From Chryseobacterium lactis (lineage in GTDB: Bacteria > Bacteroidota > Bacteroidia > Flavobacteriales > Weeksellaceae), in assembly GCF_003815875.1 (NCBI RefSeq), contig NZ_CP033924.1, forward strand, positions 5,146,001-5,210,000: 64,000 nucleotides of DNA, given 5' to 3'. Below, piece by piece: positions 7,918 through 16,632 of the stretch. Both the position numbers and the translations under genes were made by a program. The notes below the pieces were generated by a model. It was not told where the DNA came from and made no database searches. It saw nothing but the letters and a program-made list of their open reading frames with translations. Position 1 is the stretch's first letter. Every line of letters starts with the position of its first letter.

Positions 7918-9240
7918 TCAATCCGGGCAGGTTTGGGTCGTGATGCAGTACCAACCTAATGTAGCGCTTCCATCTTTGGATGTATACATTTTCAGGCATT
8001 TATTCGTAGTATCATAGACGAGCATGCCTTCTATAAAATTGGCAGCAGCAATCCCAACCGGATTCCCGGAACCATTGAAAGCGACCCTGTTGGGAACAAA
8101 TCCTTTCGTTCTGGCTTCCAATGCCAGCCAACCTCCTTTACGAATCGCCGGCCAGTTGTCTGCGTTTTGCGCACCGGTTCTTGTCAGTGAGGAGATCCCT
8201 ATTTTTGTAATCAGCGCGGGTTTTCCTGCGGTAGCAGTAGCTCCCGGTTTATAGCATGATGTGATACAGTTTTGTGTCACGACATTGGCAATGGGAGATG
8301 TGGTACTTCCTGTTGAATTGGTGGCTACCACATAATAATAAAGCGTGCCTACAGGTGAATTATTAGGAGGTGTATACGATGCTGAAGTAGCTCCCGGGAT
8401 TGCGGTTGCGCCTGTCTGCGAGTTTATTGTATTCACCCACCATTGGTAGCTTGTTGCGCCCGTAGCATTGACAGTTATAGCCTGGGCCGGGGTATTAAAA
8501 CATCTTGTTTGAGTGGAAGGAGTGATTCCTGATATTGTAGGAGCTACTGCCGGGACAATACTTCCACTGCAAAGGTTAAAAACTGAACCTTGATAAGTAA
8601 TAAGATTTATAGCCCCGTTACGAAGCGTTTCTCCATTCCCTGAAAAAGTCAACTGAGTGTAAGGCATAGTACTTGTTATTTTTATTCTAGCCATACTTGC
8701 TTCACCCCATCCATAATACGGTCTATTTGAAGTGATGGAATTACCATTTATTATTGTTTCATTATTATTACATTCAGCTAAAAGAGATACCGTTCCTGCA
8801 TTAGTTGACACCGTGTGCCACTCATTTGCATGAAGAGCACTAATATTAAAAACAATATCATTAACTGGTTTACTGAACTGAAACGTATAAGTATAATATC
8901 CCGAACTAGTACCAAACATATTATTTGGGCCAGTCTGCCCGAACTGAAGCCATCTATCAGTACCACTATTTGGAGCGTCACAATAAGAAAATGCTATTGG
9001 CATTGAATTATCTTCTATAACTAATCCATCCTTATATGCTCGTGTCACTGTCACTCCATTAAAAGTCTGAGAACCTCCACGAGGATTAACAACAGCTGTA
9101 CATTGCCCATAAAGCTCTTGCGATAGGAACATGCCCATCATCATCAATAATAAAAATACGGAACTTTTCTTCCATCCGCTGATTGGTGGAGAAACAGCTT
9201 TTGTCTTATTCTTAATCAATTGTAAGTAATTTTTTTCCAT
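7918..9240 (-). CDS. Secreted Ig-like domain protein
   Basis: 440 residues from ATG 9240; the frame reaches a TTG at 9336, but the ATG has the ACACAAATG context shared with the next gene. A signal segment SSVFLLLMMMGMFLSQELYG lies about 20 residues in, followed by QC. Then comes a ~170-residue region of lectin/jelly-roll look (NDIVFNISALHANEW), a bacterial Ig-like domain (SYQWWVNTINSQTGATAIPG ... YYYVVATNSTGSTTSP), and a C-terminal part ending with NFIEGMLVYDTTNKCLKMY, the same unit as in the downstream gene. No T9SS sorting tail is present. Probably surface-exposed; role unknown. Confidence 0.6.
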   Translation of the reverse strand: MEKNYLQLIKNKTKAVSPPISGWKKSSVFLLLMMMGMFLSQELYGQCTAVVNPRGGSQTFNGVTVTRAYKDGLVIEDNSMPIAFSYCDAPNSGTDRWLQFGQTGPNNMFGTSSGYYTYTFQFSKPVNDIVFNISALHANEWHTVSTNAGTVSLLAECNNNETIINGNSITSNRPYYGWGEASMARIKITSTMPYTQLTFSGNGETLRNGAINLITYQGSVFNLCSGSIVPAVAPTISGITPSTQTRCFNTPAQAITVNATGATSYQWWVNTINSQTGATAIPGATSASYTPPNNSPVGTLYYYVVATNSTGSTTSPIANVVTQNCITSCYKPGATATAGKPALITKIGISSLTRTGAQNADNWPAIRKGGWLALEARTKGFVPNRVAFNGSGNPVGIAAANFIEGMLVYDTTNKCLKMYTSKDGSATLGWYCITTQTCPD

Positions 9241-9461
9241 TTGTGTATGTTTTTCATCATTTGTATTGGTTTGTATCAGACTATCCTGATAAAACTTGTA
9301 AATAACACCTTCTCCAAATATTTTTTTTTCAATCAAACTGGTGCGAATAGGAGAACAAGGGAATAGAGAAGGTGTTTCTTTACAACTGCATTTGTGTTTT
9401 CAGAATCTGATATATTGATTGTTCCCATCTTTTTATTGAAAAGGAACAAAGACAATCTTTT

Positions 9462-9590
9462 TTAGTTTAAAGAAATATTTTGAGATTTCCAGGGTTGTTG
9501 TATCGTATACCCAATACTTATCTGAAAGAGGGTTGTATTGGAATAAGAGCGTAAAAAATTCTCAAAACGAATTAAAATATTGCTTTTCAT
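9462..9590 (-). CDS. Small ORF of 42 codons, doubtful
   Basis: ATG at 9590, stop at 9464-9462. The product is MKSNILIRFENFLRSYSNTT followed by LFQISIGYTIQQPWKSQNIS and LN. A similar string (VGVGYTIRYQ) appears, with stops, on the same strand at about 7190-7230, in DNA that also shares TTCAGATAAGT. The two may be related small peptides or remnants of a repeated intergenic element. No ribosome site or promoter supports it. Confidence 0.25.
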   Translation of the reverse strand: MKSNILIRFENFLRSYSNTTLFQISIGYTIQQPWKSQNISLN

Positions 9591-10138
9591 CGTGCTTGTG
9601 TTTTAAAATTTAAAATAATTTTCTTCAACAAAGCAATGAAAAAAAAAGATGTAGCCCTTAAAATAAGCCTACGACACAGGTACTATTTAACGGAACAAAA
9701 TCTATACGTTACAACCTGATAGATAAAATTCGATGGTTTTAATTTTAAAAAATCAAAAGAAGATGAAAAGTAATAAATCAATAAAAAAATCACATTCCAC
9801 ATAAATTAAAAACAAAAAAAAACCAATTTATAAAAATAAATTAATAAAACACAAAGCAAAACCACCAATTTATCAAATTCAATTTTCGCCATTTGATCTA
9901 TATACATCCTATACAATTGAGTCGCGATTAATATTTTTTTAAAAAAAATCTCTCCGTAACAAGATTTATCTTATCTTATATTTTTTATATTTTATATTAA
10001 AAAACAAAGCCATTTTTTTTCGATTGATGTATGGATCGCTTCATTAAAATAAATTGAAAAGCAATGTATTACATATGAAATTCAGAAAATTCAGATCAAA
10101 AAAAATTCAGTATTTTGAAATAAGCTTATTATAAACTA

Positions 10139-10172
10139 AAAGCCATCCTACATATTATGCAGAGATGGCTTT
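10139..10172 (-). terminator. Hairpin terminator after the YdeI-like gene
   Basis: AAAGCCATC (10139-10147) and GATGGCTTT (10164-10172), 9 pairs with a 16-base loop; on the minus strand it runs into TTTTAGTTTAT. It lies ~80 bases beyond the stop of the YdeI-like gene. Confidence 0.55.
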
Positions 10173-10254
10173 ATTATTCATTATGAATTCTGAAAATTTT
10201 ATGTTCTTTGAGTCATTCTTTCTTTATCCTCTAAATGAATAACCTCAAAAAACT

Positions 10255-10836
10255 TTATCGGAATTGTTTTGGTCTTCTTTTTTCGGCAGCCTCCTGCACT
10301 ATTTCATCGATGCGTTTCTTGCGGGTTTCAGGTCGTTTGGCCAAAACAATCCATTGTAAAAGCATTTTTTTAACTGATTTACTTAAGCTTTCAAAATATA
10401 CTTTTGAACCCTCATAATCTCTAAAAGCATCCTCTAAATCTTCTGGAATGGTCAAATCTTCTACACTATCCAGGATATTCCACGAGCCATTTTGTTTTGC
10501 TGTTTCAATGCTGGCAAAGCCTGCCTGCTTCATCAGTTGACTATCAATGAGCCTCTGAACTTTCTCTTTATTGATTTTTGACCAGGTGCTGTTGGATTTA
10601 CGTCTGCTGAATAACTGCATAAAAGAACCTTCATCAATGGTCTTTCGGGTACTGTCGATCCAGCCAAAACAAAGTGCTTCATCTACCAGGTCACTCCAGT
10701 TTACTGTGGGTAAATTAGATTTTCTGGTATTGCAAATCACCCAGACAGATTGCTCTGTCTGGTGATTCTCTTCCAGCCATCCCCGCCATTCTACACTGGC
10801 ATTGATGTATATTGTCTGCTTTTCCATAGTTTTCAT
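10255..10836 (-). CDS. YdeI/OmpD-associated family protein
   Basis: 193 residues with the typical N-terminal pattern WRGWLEENHQTEQSVWVI, then VDEALCFGWIDSTRK, and the basic FSRRKSNSTWSKINKEKVQRL segment that mark the YdeI (bacteriocin-protection/OmdA) family. The C-terminal helix bundle ends in EAAEKRRPKQFR. E. coli YdeI is linked to resistance to antimicrobial peptides, but the molecular activity is not established. Soluble, no signal peptide. Its ATG overlaps the stop of the VOC gene (ATGA, 4 bases), so translation is probably coupled. Confidence 0.75.
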   Translation of the reverse strand: MKTMEKQTIYINASVEWRGWLEENHQTEQSVWVICNTRKSNLPTVNWSDLVDEALCFGWIDSTRKTIDEGSFMQLFSRRKSNSTWSKINKEKVQRLIDSQLMKQAGFASIETAKQNGSWNILDSVEDLTIPEDLEDAFRDYEGSKVYFESLSKSVKKMLLQWIVLAKRPETRKKRIDEIVQEAAEKRRPKQFR

Positions 10837-11255
10837 AGGAAGCTATTTCTGAGTTTTATTATTTCTACATAATGCCTATTGGTCATTATTCCTAAAATAT
10901 TACCAAAGGGATCAACGACAGAAGCCGTTACAAAATCACCTTTTCCCCCACTTCGGTCAATAATCGGTTGGTACAATTCTGCTCCTGAGGAAAGCAGCTT
11001 GTCAAGAGTTTTCTGTAAATGATCTACATGCCAGTATATAAGAGCTCCTCCAGTGCGTTCTGTTGCACCTTCGGGGGCATATTGACTATCAATAATCCCT
11101 AATTCATGCTGATAGTCCCCAATGCGGAACTCAACGTATCCCGGCGCACTGAAGTACGGCTCGATATTTAAAAAGTTCGTATACCATTTTTTTGCTTCTT
11201 CAAGATTTGAAGCATAAAAACTTACTGTTGTTAACCCACGCAAAATTGTTTCCAT
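10833..11255 (-). CDS. VOC-superfamily (glyoxalase/bleomycin-resistance-like) protein
   Basis: 140 residues showing a paired beta-alpha-beta fold: VSFYASNLEEAKKWYTNFL and later IYWHVDHLQKTLDKLLSSG, with VVDPFGNILGIM at the end. His and Glu residues at usual metal positions are partly kept (HELGI, YWHVD). Members include glyoxalases, dioxygenases and drug-binding proteins; the substrate cannot be told. First gene of a two-gene operon with the YdeI-like protein. Confidence 0.75.
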   Translation of the reverse strand: METILRGLTTVSFYASNLEEAKKWYTNFLNIEPYFSAPGYVEFRIGDYQHELGIIDSQYAPEGATERTGGALIYWHVDHLQKTLDKLLSSGAELYQPIIDRSGGKGDFVTASVVDPFGNILGIMTNRHYVEIIKLRNSFL

Positions 11256-11448
11256 AGTTTCTTATTTTGTATTTGTTGATATTGTAAATTTAGAAATGAT
11301 TGACGACAACAGTATGTCAGTATGATAAAAAAATATTCACCCTCCCTTATTTATTATTTTAAATTTAAAAACAAGGTAACTATATACAATTTTACACCAT
11401 TGTCATTGACTACACCGAATCTTCGATTTCTGACGAAGGAAGAATCTC

Positions 11449-11500
11449 ATATAAGATTAGATTCTTCATTTCACTTCGTTAAATTCAGAATGACAGGGCA
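11449..11500. repeat. Intergenic repeat of the '...TTCGxxxAATGACA' family
   Basis: Contains GATTCTTCATTTCACTTCG and CAGAATGACAGG, a degenerate relative of the two near-identical copies at 25564-25588 and 25635-25659 and of 35455-35480. Such elements are common between genes of Chryseobacterium-like genomes. Confidence 0.45.
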
Positions 11501-11514
11501 AAATAACCAAATAA

Positions 11515-11563
11515 CAACTTCATATAAAGTTGTATATATTTACCAAATTTATATGTAATATTG
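11515..11563 (+). promoter_or_regulatory. Possible promoter and operator of the BamA/TamA-like gene
   Basis: TTG at 11530-11532, 23-base spacer, TAATATTG at 11556-11563 (one mismatch to TAnnTTTG), leader ~15-20 bases. CAACTT (11515-11520) and AAGTTG (11527-11532) form a dyad that covers the -33 element, as a repressor site might. Confidence 0.35.
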
Positions 11564-11582
11564 TTACTATAAACTCATAACG

Positions 11583-12815
11583 ATGAAAAGCATTTTCCCT
11601 TGTTTTCTTCTTATTATATATTCTTTCTTTGTCCAGGCACAAAGCACTCTACCACAAGCTACATCCGACTCCGTCCGAAAACCTGTAATCCCACAAAAGG
11701 ATATTGCAGATATTCTTCATCGGATATTGCATAAAAAAGATAATGCAGATACCGTAAGAGCAGGGAAAAAGTTTAACTGGTCATTGATTCCTGCCGCAGG
11801 ATATACTTTACAGACAGGATTTGCCGGTGTTGTAAGTGGAAATATCGGTTTTTACCAGGAACACTCGGAAGGCCAGAAAATTTCTAATATCAGCACCAGC
11901 TATACCTACTCTCAATACAAACAAACCATCTTTCCTTTATATGCCAATATCTGGACAAAAGGGAATAAAATAAATATCATCAGTGATTTTAAATATCTCA
12001 ATTATCCATCGGAAGTTTATGGTCTGGGAGGTAAAAGAATTTCAATAGAAGCCAACTCCAACACCGCCTACACCGTTAATTTTAAGTATATCAAATTACA
12101 TCAATCCATTATGTTCAAGGTGTTAAAAGACTTTTATCTTGGGGGTGGAATTTACTATGATCAGTTTTGGAATATTAAAATAACGGATTCGTTGGGAACA
12201 AGGATTAACCGTCTTCTTTCCCGGGATTTAAAAACCTCTGAAAGGGCATCCGGACTGGCCATAAAAGCATTATACGATAACAGGATCAACCAGATTACTC
12301 CACAGAATGGCGAATATCTAAGCATTACCTATCGTCCCAATTTTATATTTATGGGAAGCCAGTCTAATTGGTCATCGCTGCAAATAGATGCCAGAAAGTA
12401 CATCCATTTCCCTGCATCTTCTGAAAATGTTCTTGCATTTTGGGGGTTTGCATGGCTCAATACCAGCAAAACAGCTCCGCCCTATCTTATGCTGCCAAGT
12501 ACAGGGTGGGATGACCAGAACAATCTGGGAAGAGGATATATACAAAGCCGGTTTCGTGGCCGTAATATGTACTATTATGAAAATGAATATCGTTTTGGAA
12601 TCACCAGAAATGGATTGCTAGGGGGAGTAGTTTTTGCCAATGTGCAGTCATTTTCTGCAGATCTTTCTGATGAATACAAAAAGTTGTTGTTCGGATATGG
12701 AGTCGGATTACGAATTAAACTGAACAAACACAGTAACACCAATTTATGCATCGATTATGGCTTTGGACAAAATAATTCCCATGGCTTTTTTGCTAATATC
12801 GGTGAGGTATTCTAG
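11583..12815 (+). CDS. BamA/TamA-type outer-membrane beta-barrel (surface antigen D15-like)
   Basis: 410 residues with a signal peptide (PCFLLIIYSFFVQAQ). The rest is alternating beta strands typical of a 16-stranded barrel. Near the end NLGRGYIQSRFRGRNMYYYENEYRFGI resembles the conserved RGY/F...R..NEYR loop of the Omp85 superfamily, and the chain ends in a hydrophobic-aromatic strand (GEVF). POTRA domains are absent, so it is probably not BamA itself but one of the short, POTRA-less members common in Bacteroidota. Role in outer-membrane assembly or transport is inferred. Single gene. Confidence 0.7.
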   Translation: MKSIFPCFLLIIYSFFVQAQSTLPQATSDSVRKPVIPQKDIADILHRILHKKDNADTVRAGKKFNWSLIPAAGYTLQTGFAGVVSGNIGFYQEHSEGQKISNISTSYTYSQYKQTIFPLYANIWTKGNKINIISDFKYLNYPSEVYGLGGKRISIEANSNTAYTVNFKYIKLHQSIMFKVLKDFYLGGGIYYDQFWNIKITDSLGTRINRLLSRDLKTSERASGLAIKALYDNRINQITPQNGEYLSITYRPNFIFMGSQSNWSSLQIDARKYIHFPASSENVLAFWGFAWLNTSKTAPPYLMLPSTGWDDQNNLGRGYIQSRFRGRNMYYYENEYRFGITRNGLLGGVVFANVQSFSADLSDEYKKLLFGYGVGLRIKLNKHSNTNLCIDYGFGQNNSHGFFANIGEVF

Positions 12816-12893
12816 GCCTTTAGTTTTATATTTTATGTTCCTTACTTTTTACCTCAGTATCTACTTTTTAATTTACAGATTTTCACATAAAAA

Positions 12894-12915
12894 AAGCGCT
12901 TCCTAGAAAGCGCTT
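12894..12915 (-). terminator. Intrinsic terminator of the T9SS-exported protein gene
   Basis: AAGCGCTT / AAGCGCTT (12894-12901, 12908-12915) with a 6-base loop. On the minus strand it is followed by TTTTTTTATG, right after the stop at 12935. Confidence 0.75.
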
Positions 12916-12934
12916 CATAATAAACTAAGTATGA

Positions 12935-13723
12935 CTATTTTTTAATAAACTTCTGTGAATATTTTTTGTTTTTGGTTTCGACATTGATCATATACGTTCC
13001 CGGTTGAAGGGCTCTTACATCAACTTTATCATCCTTTACTGCTGCATTTACTTTTCTTCCCGCCATATCAAAAACTTCAGCTTTGGTGATTTTTGAACCG
13101 GTTTTCAGGTTTACAAAATCTGATGAAGGATTAGGATAGATGCCCATTGTTGTATTGGCTCCTATTTCTGAGGTACCAAGTAACGGCTGTTGTGTAATTT
13201 TAACATCGTCAATATCTGTAGAAGTTAATCCATCTACTAATCCTTTAGTTCTAAAATAGATCTTAACATTTTGTCCGGCATATGAAGATAAATCAATATT
13301 TGGAAGTAAAACGTCAGTCCCAGAAAATTGCTTTTGATAAACAGGTGTTTCGTTACCTGTAAATGTATCATTAGCTTCTAATACAAAGACAGATAGCATA
13401 TTGGTTTTATAATATACTAGCCATGAAAATGATAACGAATAAGAATTCCCAGATCCCAAAGCTATTTCAGGAGTTACTAAGTCATTAGTTTCATTTGCAT
13501 TTGCTAGGGCATTAGCACATACTCGCCCTGAAAAAACATTGTATGCAGATGGATATGTACAGAACCATGCCTTACTAAGAATATTGCTACTCCCACGTAT
13601 TGTTGTCCAACCTGAAGGGAGTGCATACTGCGGTGTTGAATCAAAATTCTCTTCAAAAATAATAGTCTGGGCATTGACACATAACGTCATCAGCAATGCC
13701 ATAAAAAATAATACTTTTTTCAT
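12935..13723 (-). CDS. T9SS type A sorting-domain protein, choice-of-anchor J type
   Basis: 262 residues from ATG 13723 (MKKVLFFMALLMTLCVNAQ is a clean signal peptide; the frame upstream of it lies in the promoter). The body begins IIFEENFDSTPQYALPSGWT, the hallmark of choice-of-anchor J/cleaved-adhesin domains, a jelly-roll fold. The C-terminus (IYPNPSSDFVNLKTG ... AEVFDMAGRKV ... LQPGTYMINVETKNKKYSQK) is a type A T9SS sorting domain, so the protein is exported across the outer membrane by the type IX system and cleaved. Single gene with its own promoter and terminator. Confidence 0.85.
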   Translation of the reverse strand: MKKVLFFMALLMTLCVNAQTIIFEENFDSTPQYALPSGWTTIRGSSNILSKAWFCTYPSAYNVFSGRVCANALANANETNDLVTPEIALGSGNSYSLSFSWLVYYKTNMLSVFVLEANDTFTGNETPVYQKQFSGTDVLLPNIDLSSYAGQNVKIYFRTKGLVDGLTSTDIDDVKITQQPLLGTSEIGANTTMGIYPNPSSDFVNLKTGSKITKAEVFDMAGRKVNAAVKDDKVDVRALQPGTYMINVETKNKKYSQKFIKK

Positions 13724-13786
13724 AATAAGTTTTTTTAAAATTAATATTAAATCACTAAGTCTATGTTTTAGTGACCTAGTATGTTC

Positions 13787-13817
13787 CAAAAATATTTTGT
13801 CTGAGCATAAAAACAAA
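13787..13817 (-). promoter_or_regulatory. Consensus promoter of the T9SS-exported protein gene
   Basis: On the minus strand TTTG (13817-13814), a 19-base spacer and TATTTTTG (13794-13787): an exact match to the Bacteroidetes consensus. The predicted start is near 13780, giving a leader of ~57 bases. It shows that the start codon must be ATG 13723, not the longer frame up to 13816. Confidence 0.65.
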
Positions 13818-14120
13818 TTCCGAAAGTCATAAAATAGAAATTCTGCCCAAAATCGTTGAAAATAGCGATCACTGTAGGATATAATTCATAATTTTAAGTG
13901 AACGATAAAAAAATAATAGCAAGATCACCACACACAAACCATCACATTACCAATAAAAACAACGATTATTTACCAAATTCATACTTTCAAAATTTAAAAT
14001 TGCGGATTCGCTATATTGCCAAATCTACCTTCTTGCTTTTAGGTATGGTATTTGTAAAGGAAGTGTTCACCTCAGCAACAAGCTTTCAACAGGTATTGTA
14101 ATCATTATCATAAAGCAACA

Positions 14121-14151
14121 TTGCCAACGAAGATGAAATACTTTATATTTG
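14121..14151 (+). promoter_or_regulatory. Consensus promoter of the glutaminase gene
   Basis: TTG (14121-14123), 20-base spacer, TATATTTG (14144-14151). Predicted start near 14156, about 40 bases before ATG 14198; the in-frame TTG at 14183 is less likely as start. Confidence 0.65.
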
Positions 14152-14197
14152 CTTTTTTTGAGGCTTATCGTAACATTTTTATTTGAAGACTTTCTTT

Positions 14198-15211
14198 ATG
14201 AAAAAAAATAGCTTTTTACCGGCAGCAAAAGGAATGGTGCTTGCCGCATTTCTTTCCTTAAACACGTTTACTTATGCTCAGAAAACAGCAGAAGCTCCTG
14301 CCATTTCTGAAAAAACCTTAAACAGCATTCTTGAGAAAAACAGAACCTATTATACTCAAGGCAAAGTAGCCGATTATATTCCCGAACTGGGAAAGATGGA
14401 CGCTAAAGCTATTGCCTTTTCGGTAGTCGATAAAAATGGTAAAGTTTACAATACAGGAGATGTCAGCAAAAAATTTACGATGCAAAGTATCTCCAAAATC
14501 ATTGCGTTGATGATCGCTGTAACGGAAAGAGGTGAAGCCAACGTCTTTGATAAAATGGGCTATTTCGGATCTGACAAACCTTTTAATCATTTCTCGAATC
14601 TTGAAACAACGGGTAAACCGCTTAATCCCATGATGAATGCGGGAGCGATTCTTACCACGTCTTTAATTTCGGGAGATGGAGATAAACCTTTTTTAAAAGT
14701 TTTGGATATGGTAAGGTTTATTACCAAAAATCCAACGATTGAATATAGTAAATCGGTCTATGAATCCGAAAAAGCAACGGGACATCGTAACCGTGGCATG
14801 TTTTACCTGATGAAAAATAACGGACTGATCTCCGGAAATGAGGATCAGCTGGATAATTATTTCAGACAGTGTTCTATTGAGCTTACTGCCGAAGATCTGG
14901 CTAAAATCGGTTATTTCTTTGCCAATCAATGTGTCCGTTTTGATGGAGATACTACCTACAAGAATGCAGAGATCGCCAAATTAATAGAATCACAAATGCT
15001 TACTGCCGGAATGTACGAGTTCAGTGGTGAATATTCCCGAACGGTAGGATTACCTAGCAAATCCGGTGTTGGTGGTGGAATTACCGTAAGTGTTCCCGGA
15101 AAGATGGGAATCGGGGTTTTCAGTCCTTCTTTGGATCAGCATGGGAATTCACTGGCAGGGTATCATATGATTTTAGATATGGTGAAACAATTTGGATTAA
15201 GCATTTTTTAA
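14198..15211 (+). CDS. glsA: Glutaminase A, exported form
   Basis: 337 residues from ATG 14198, with an N-terminal signal peptide (GMVLAAFLSLNTFTYAQ, cleavage near residue 28), so the enzyme acts in the periplasm, unlike the cytosolic E. coli form. It hydrolyses L-glutamine to glutamate and ammonia. The serine-dependent beta-lactamase-like site is visible: S97-I-S-K100 in FTMQSISK, NPMMNAGAI with the substrate-binding Asn, and SKSGVGGGI near the C-terminus. Family length is about 300-310, so the extra ~30 residues are the signal and linker. Alone in its transcription unit. Confidence 0.9.
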   Translation: MKKNSFLPAAKGMVLAAFLSLNTFTYAQKTAEAPAISEKTLNSILEKNRTYYTQGKVADYIPELGKMDAKAIAFSVVDKNGKVYNTGDVSKKFTMQSISKIIALMIAVTERGEANVFDKMGYFGSDKPFNHFSNLETTGKPLNPMMNAGAILTTSLISGDGDKPFLKVLDMVRFITKNPTIEYSKSVYESEKATGHRNRGMFYLMKNNGLISGNEDQLDNYFRQCSIELTAEDLAKIGYFFANQCVRFDGDTTYKNAEIAKLIESQMLTAGMYEFSGEYSRTVGLPSKSGVGGGITVSVPGKMGIGVFSPSLDQHGNSLAGYHMILDMVKQFGLSIF

Positions 15212-15236
15212 AATTTAAACAAAGAAAAAATAGAAC

Positions 15237-15271
15237 AACGTCTCTTACTGGTTTTAGGAGGCGTTATTTTT
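15237..15271 (+). terminator. Intrinsic terminator of glsA
   Basis: AACGTCTC (15237-15244) and GAGGCGTT (15258-15265) pair with one G-U, followed by ATTTTTTA. Confidence 0.65.
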
Positions 15272-15423
15272 TACTATTTAAAAAAAATCATCAATTAAAA
15301 GAAGCTCACCAGCAATCCTTTATCCCAATCTATACGTCAATCATAATACTTTAACATCGATTATAGAGCATGCTTAGATAAATTTTTGTTCTTTTGCAAA
15401 AGATTTAATTTTTAAATAATCGC

Positions 15424-16566
15424 ATGTCGAAGTTTGATGAAATCCGGTATTTCTATGACCATGAAGTGAATGAAGCATTACATAGTATTGCCGATGATCC
15501 GATGATGAGAGCACTCATGAACTTTACTTTTCCTACAACGGATGACCAGGTTTGGAAAGATCAGTTTAAAGAAGTGTTTTCTATCCGGGACTTCCAGACT
15601 CACTTTGTAGCGCATACCATCCGCCAGATTCTTGCGAAAAGTTCTGATGGATTAACGACTTCAGGTTTCGACCGATTGGATAAAAATACGCCCTACCTTT
15701 TCATCTCGAATCACAGGGATATTGTACTGGACACTTCCCTGCTCAACCTTGTATTGCTGGAAAGCGGCCTTATCATGACGGCTTCTGCCATTGGTGATAA
15801 TCTGGTCAGAAAAAGATTTCTCAATGTACTGGCTAAACTGAACCGCAACTTTTTGGTACAAAGAGGATTGTCTCTTCGTGATCAGCTCAGAAGTTCACAG
15901 ACCATGTCTGAGTATATTGATCAGCAGCTGCACGAGGAAAATCGTTCTGTATGGATCGCCCAACGTGAAGGACGTACTAAAAACGGGAATGATGCTACTC
16001 AACAAGGCGTTTTAAAAATGCTGGCTATGGCTGCCGGAGATCAATCACTGACAGATTATTTTAAAAGCTTAAAGATTGTTCCGATCTCAATCTCTTACGA
16101 GTATGATCCTACAGATTCCCTAAAGATGCCTCAATTACTGGCTCAGCACAGGGACGAGGAATATATCAAAGGGAAGAATGAAGACTTCACCACCATGCTT
16201 AGCGGAATTCTTGGCCAAAAGAAAAGAATCCACCTTCACGCCGGGGATGTTATTGATACAGAGCTGGATGATATTGCAGCTACAATTGAGAATAAAAATA
16301 AGCAATTACAGGCTATTGCACAGATAATTGACCGTTCAATTATTGAAAATTACAAGCTTTGGCCGACCAAATTTATTGCTTATGATCTTATTCATCATAC
16401 CGATAAGTATGCATCACAATACACGGAACAGGAAAAACAATTGTTTATAAGAAGGCTTGAAATGCGTATTGATCCGTCTGATGCCGTTTCTAAAGAATAT
16501 TTCCTGTCGATGTACGCCAATCCTTTGATTAATAAACTAAAATCTGAGGAGAACTTTTCAGAATAA
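15424..16566 (+). CDS. PlsC-like glycerolipid acyltransferase family protein
   Basis: 380 residues. The conserved H-x4-D acyltransferase motif is seen in ISNHRDIVLDTS (about residues 94-105), and a later block QREGRTKNG (cf. the FPEGTRS-type block of PlsC) lies near residue 178. No signal peptide and no strong membrane helix. The enzyme probably transfers an acyl group to a lysophospholipid or related glycerolipid at the inner membrane; the exact substrate is not evident, and some Bacteroidota members of this type are annotated simply as 1-acyl-glycerol-3-phosphate acyltransferases. Stands alone. Confidence 0.7.
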   Translation: MSKFDEIRYFYDHEVNEALHSIADDPMMRALMNFTFPTTDDQVWKDQFKEVFSIRDFQTHFVAHTIRQILAKSSDGLTTSGFDRLDKNTPYLFISNHRDIVLDTSLLNLVLLESGLIMTASAIGDNLVRKRFLNVLAKLNRNFLVQRGLSLRDQLRSSQTMSEYIDQQLHEENRSVWIAQREGRTKNGNDATQQGVLKMLAMAAGDQSLTDYFKSLKIVPISISYEYDPTDSLKMPQLLAQHRDEEYIKGKNEDFTTMLSGILGQKKRIHLHAGDVIDTELDDIAATIENKNKQLQAIAQIIDRSIIENYKLWPTKFIAYDLIHHTDKYASQYTEQEKQLFIRRLEMRIDPSDAVSKEYFLSMYANPLINKLKSEENFSE

Positions 16567-16632
16567 CCTGCATTCAATTGACATGACTCTTTTTCAGAAA
16601 TAGTATCTTCGTACTACCGACGATTTACTGAA

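Larger units (their letters stand above)
9241..10254. other. Very AT-rich kilobase with no convincing gene
   Basis: Apart from a 42-codon frame at 9462-9590 (minus) and the hairpin at 10139-10172, nothing is recognised. The 9740-10130 part is almost only A and T with homopolymer runs. It separates the secreted-protein operon from the YdeI/VOC pair. Confidence 0.4.

Noticed and set aside
11322..11558. 78-codon plus-strand ORF before the BamA/TamA-like gene
   Set aside because: Overlaps an intergenic repeat and the promoter region; composition is not protein-like.
13539..14101. Plus-strand ORFs of 97 and 67 codons
   Set aside because: The first is antisense to the T9SS protein gene and its promoter. 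The second starts with GTG in AT-rich DNA and ends just before the glsA promoter; no support.
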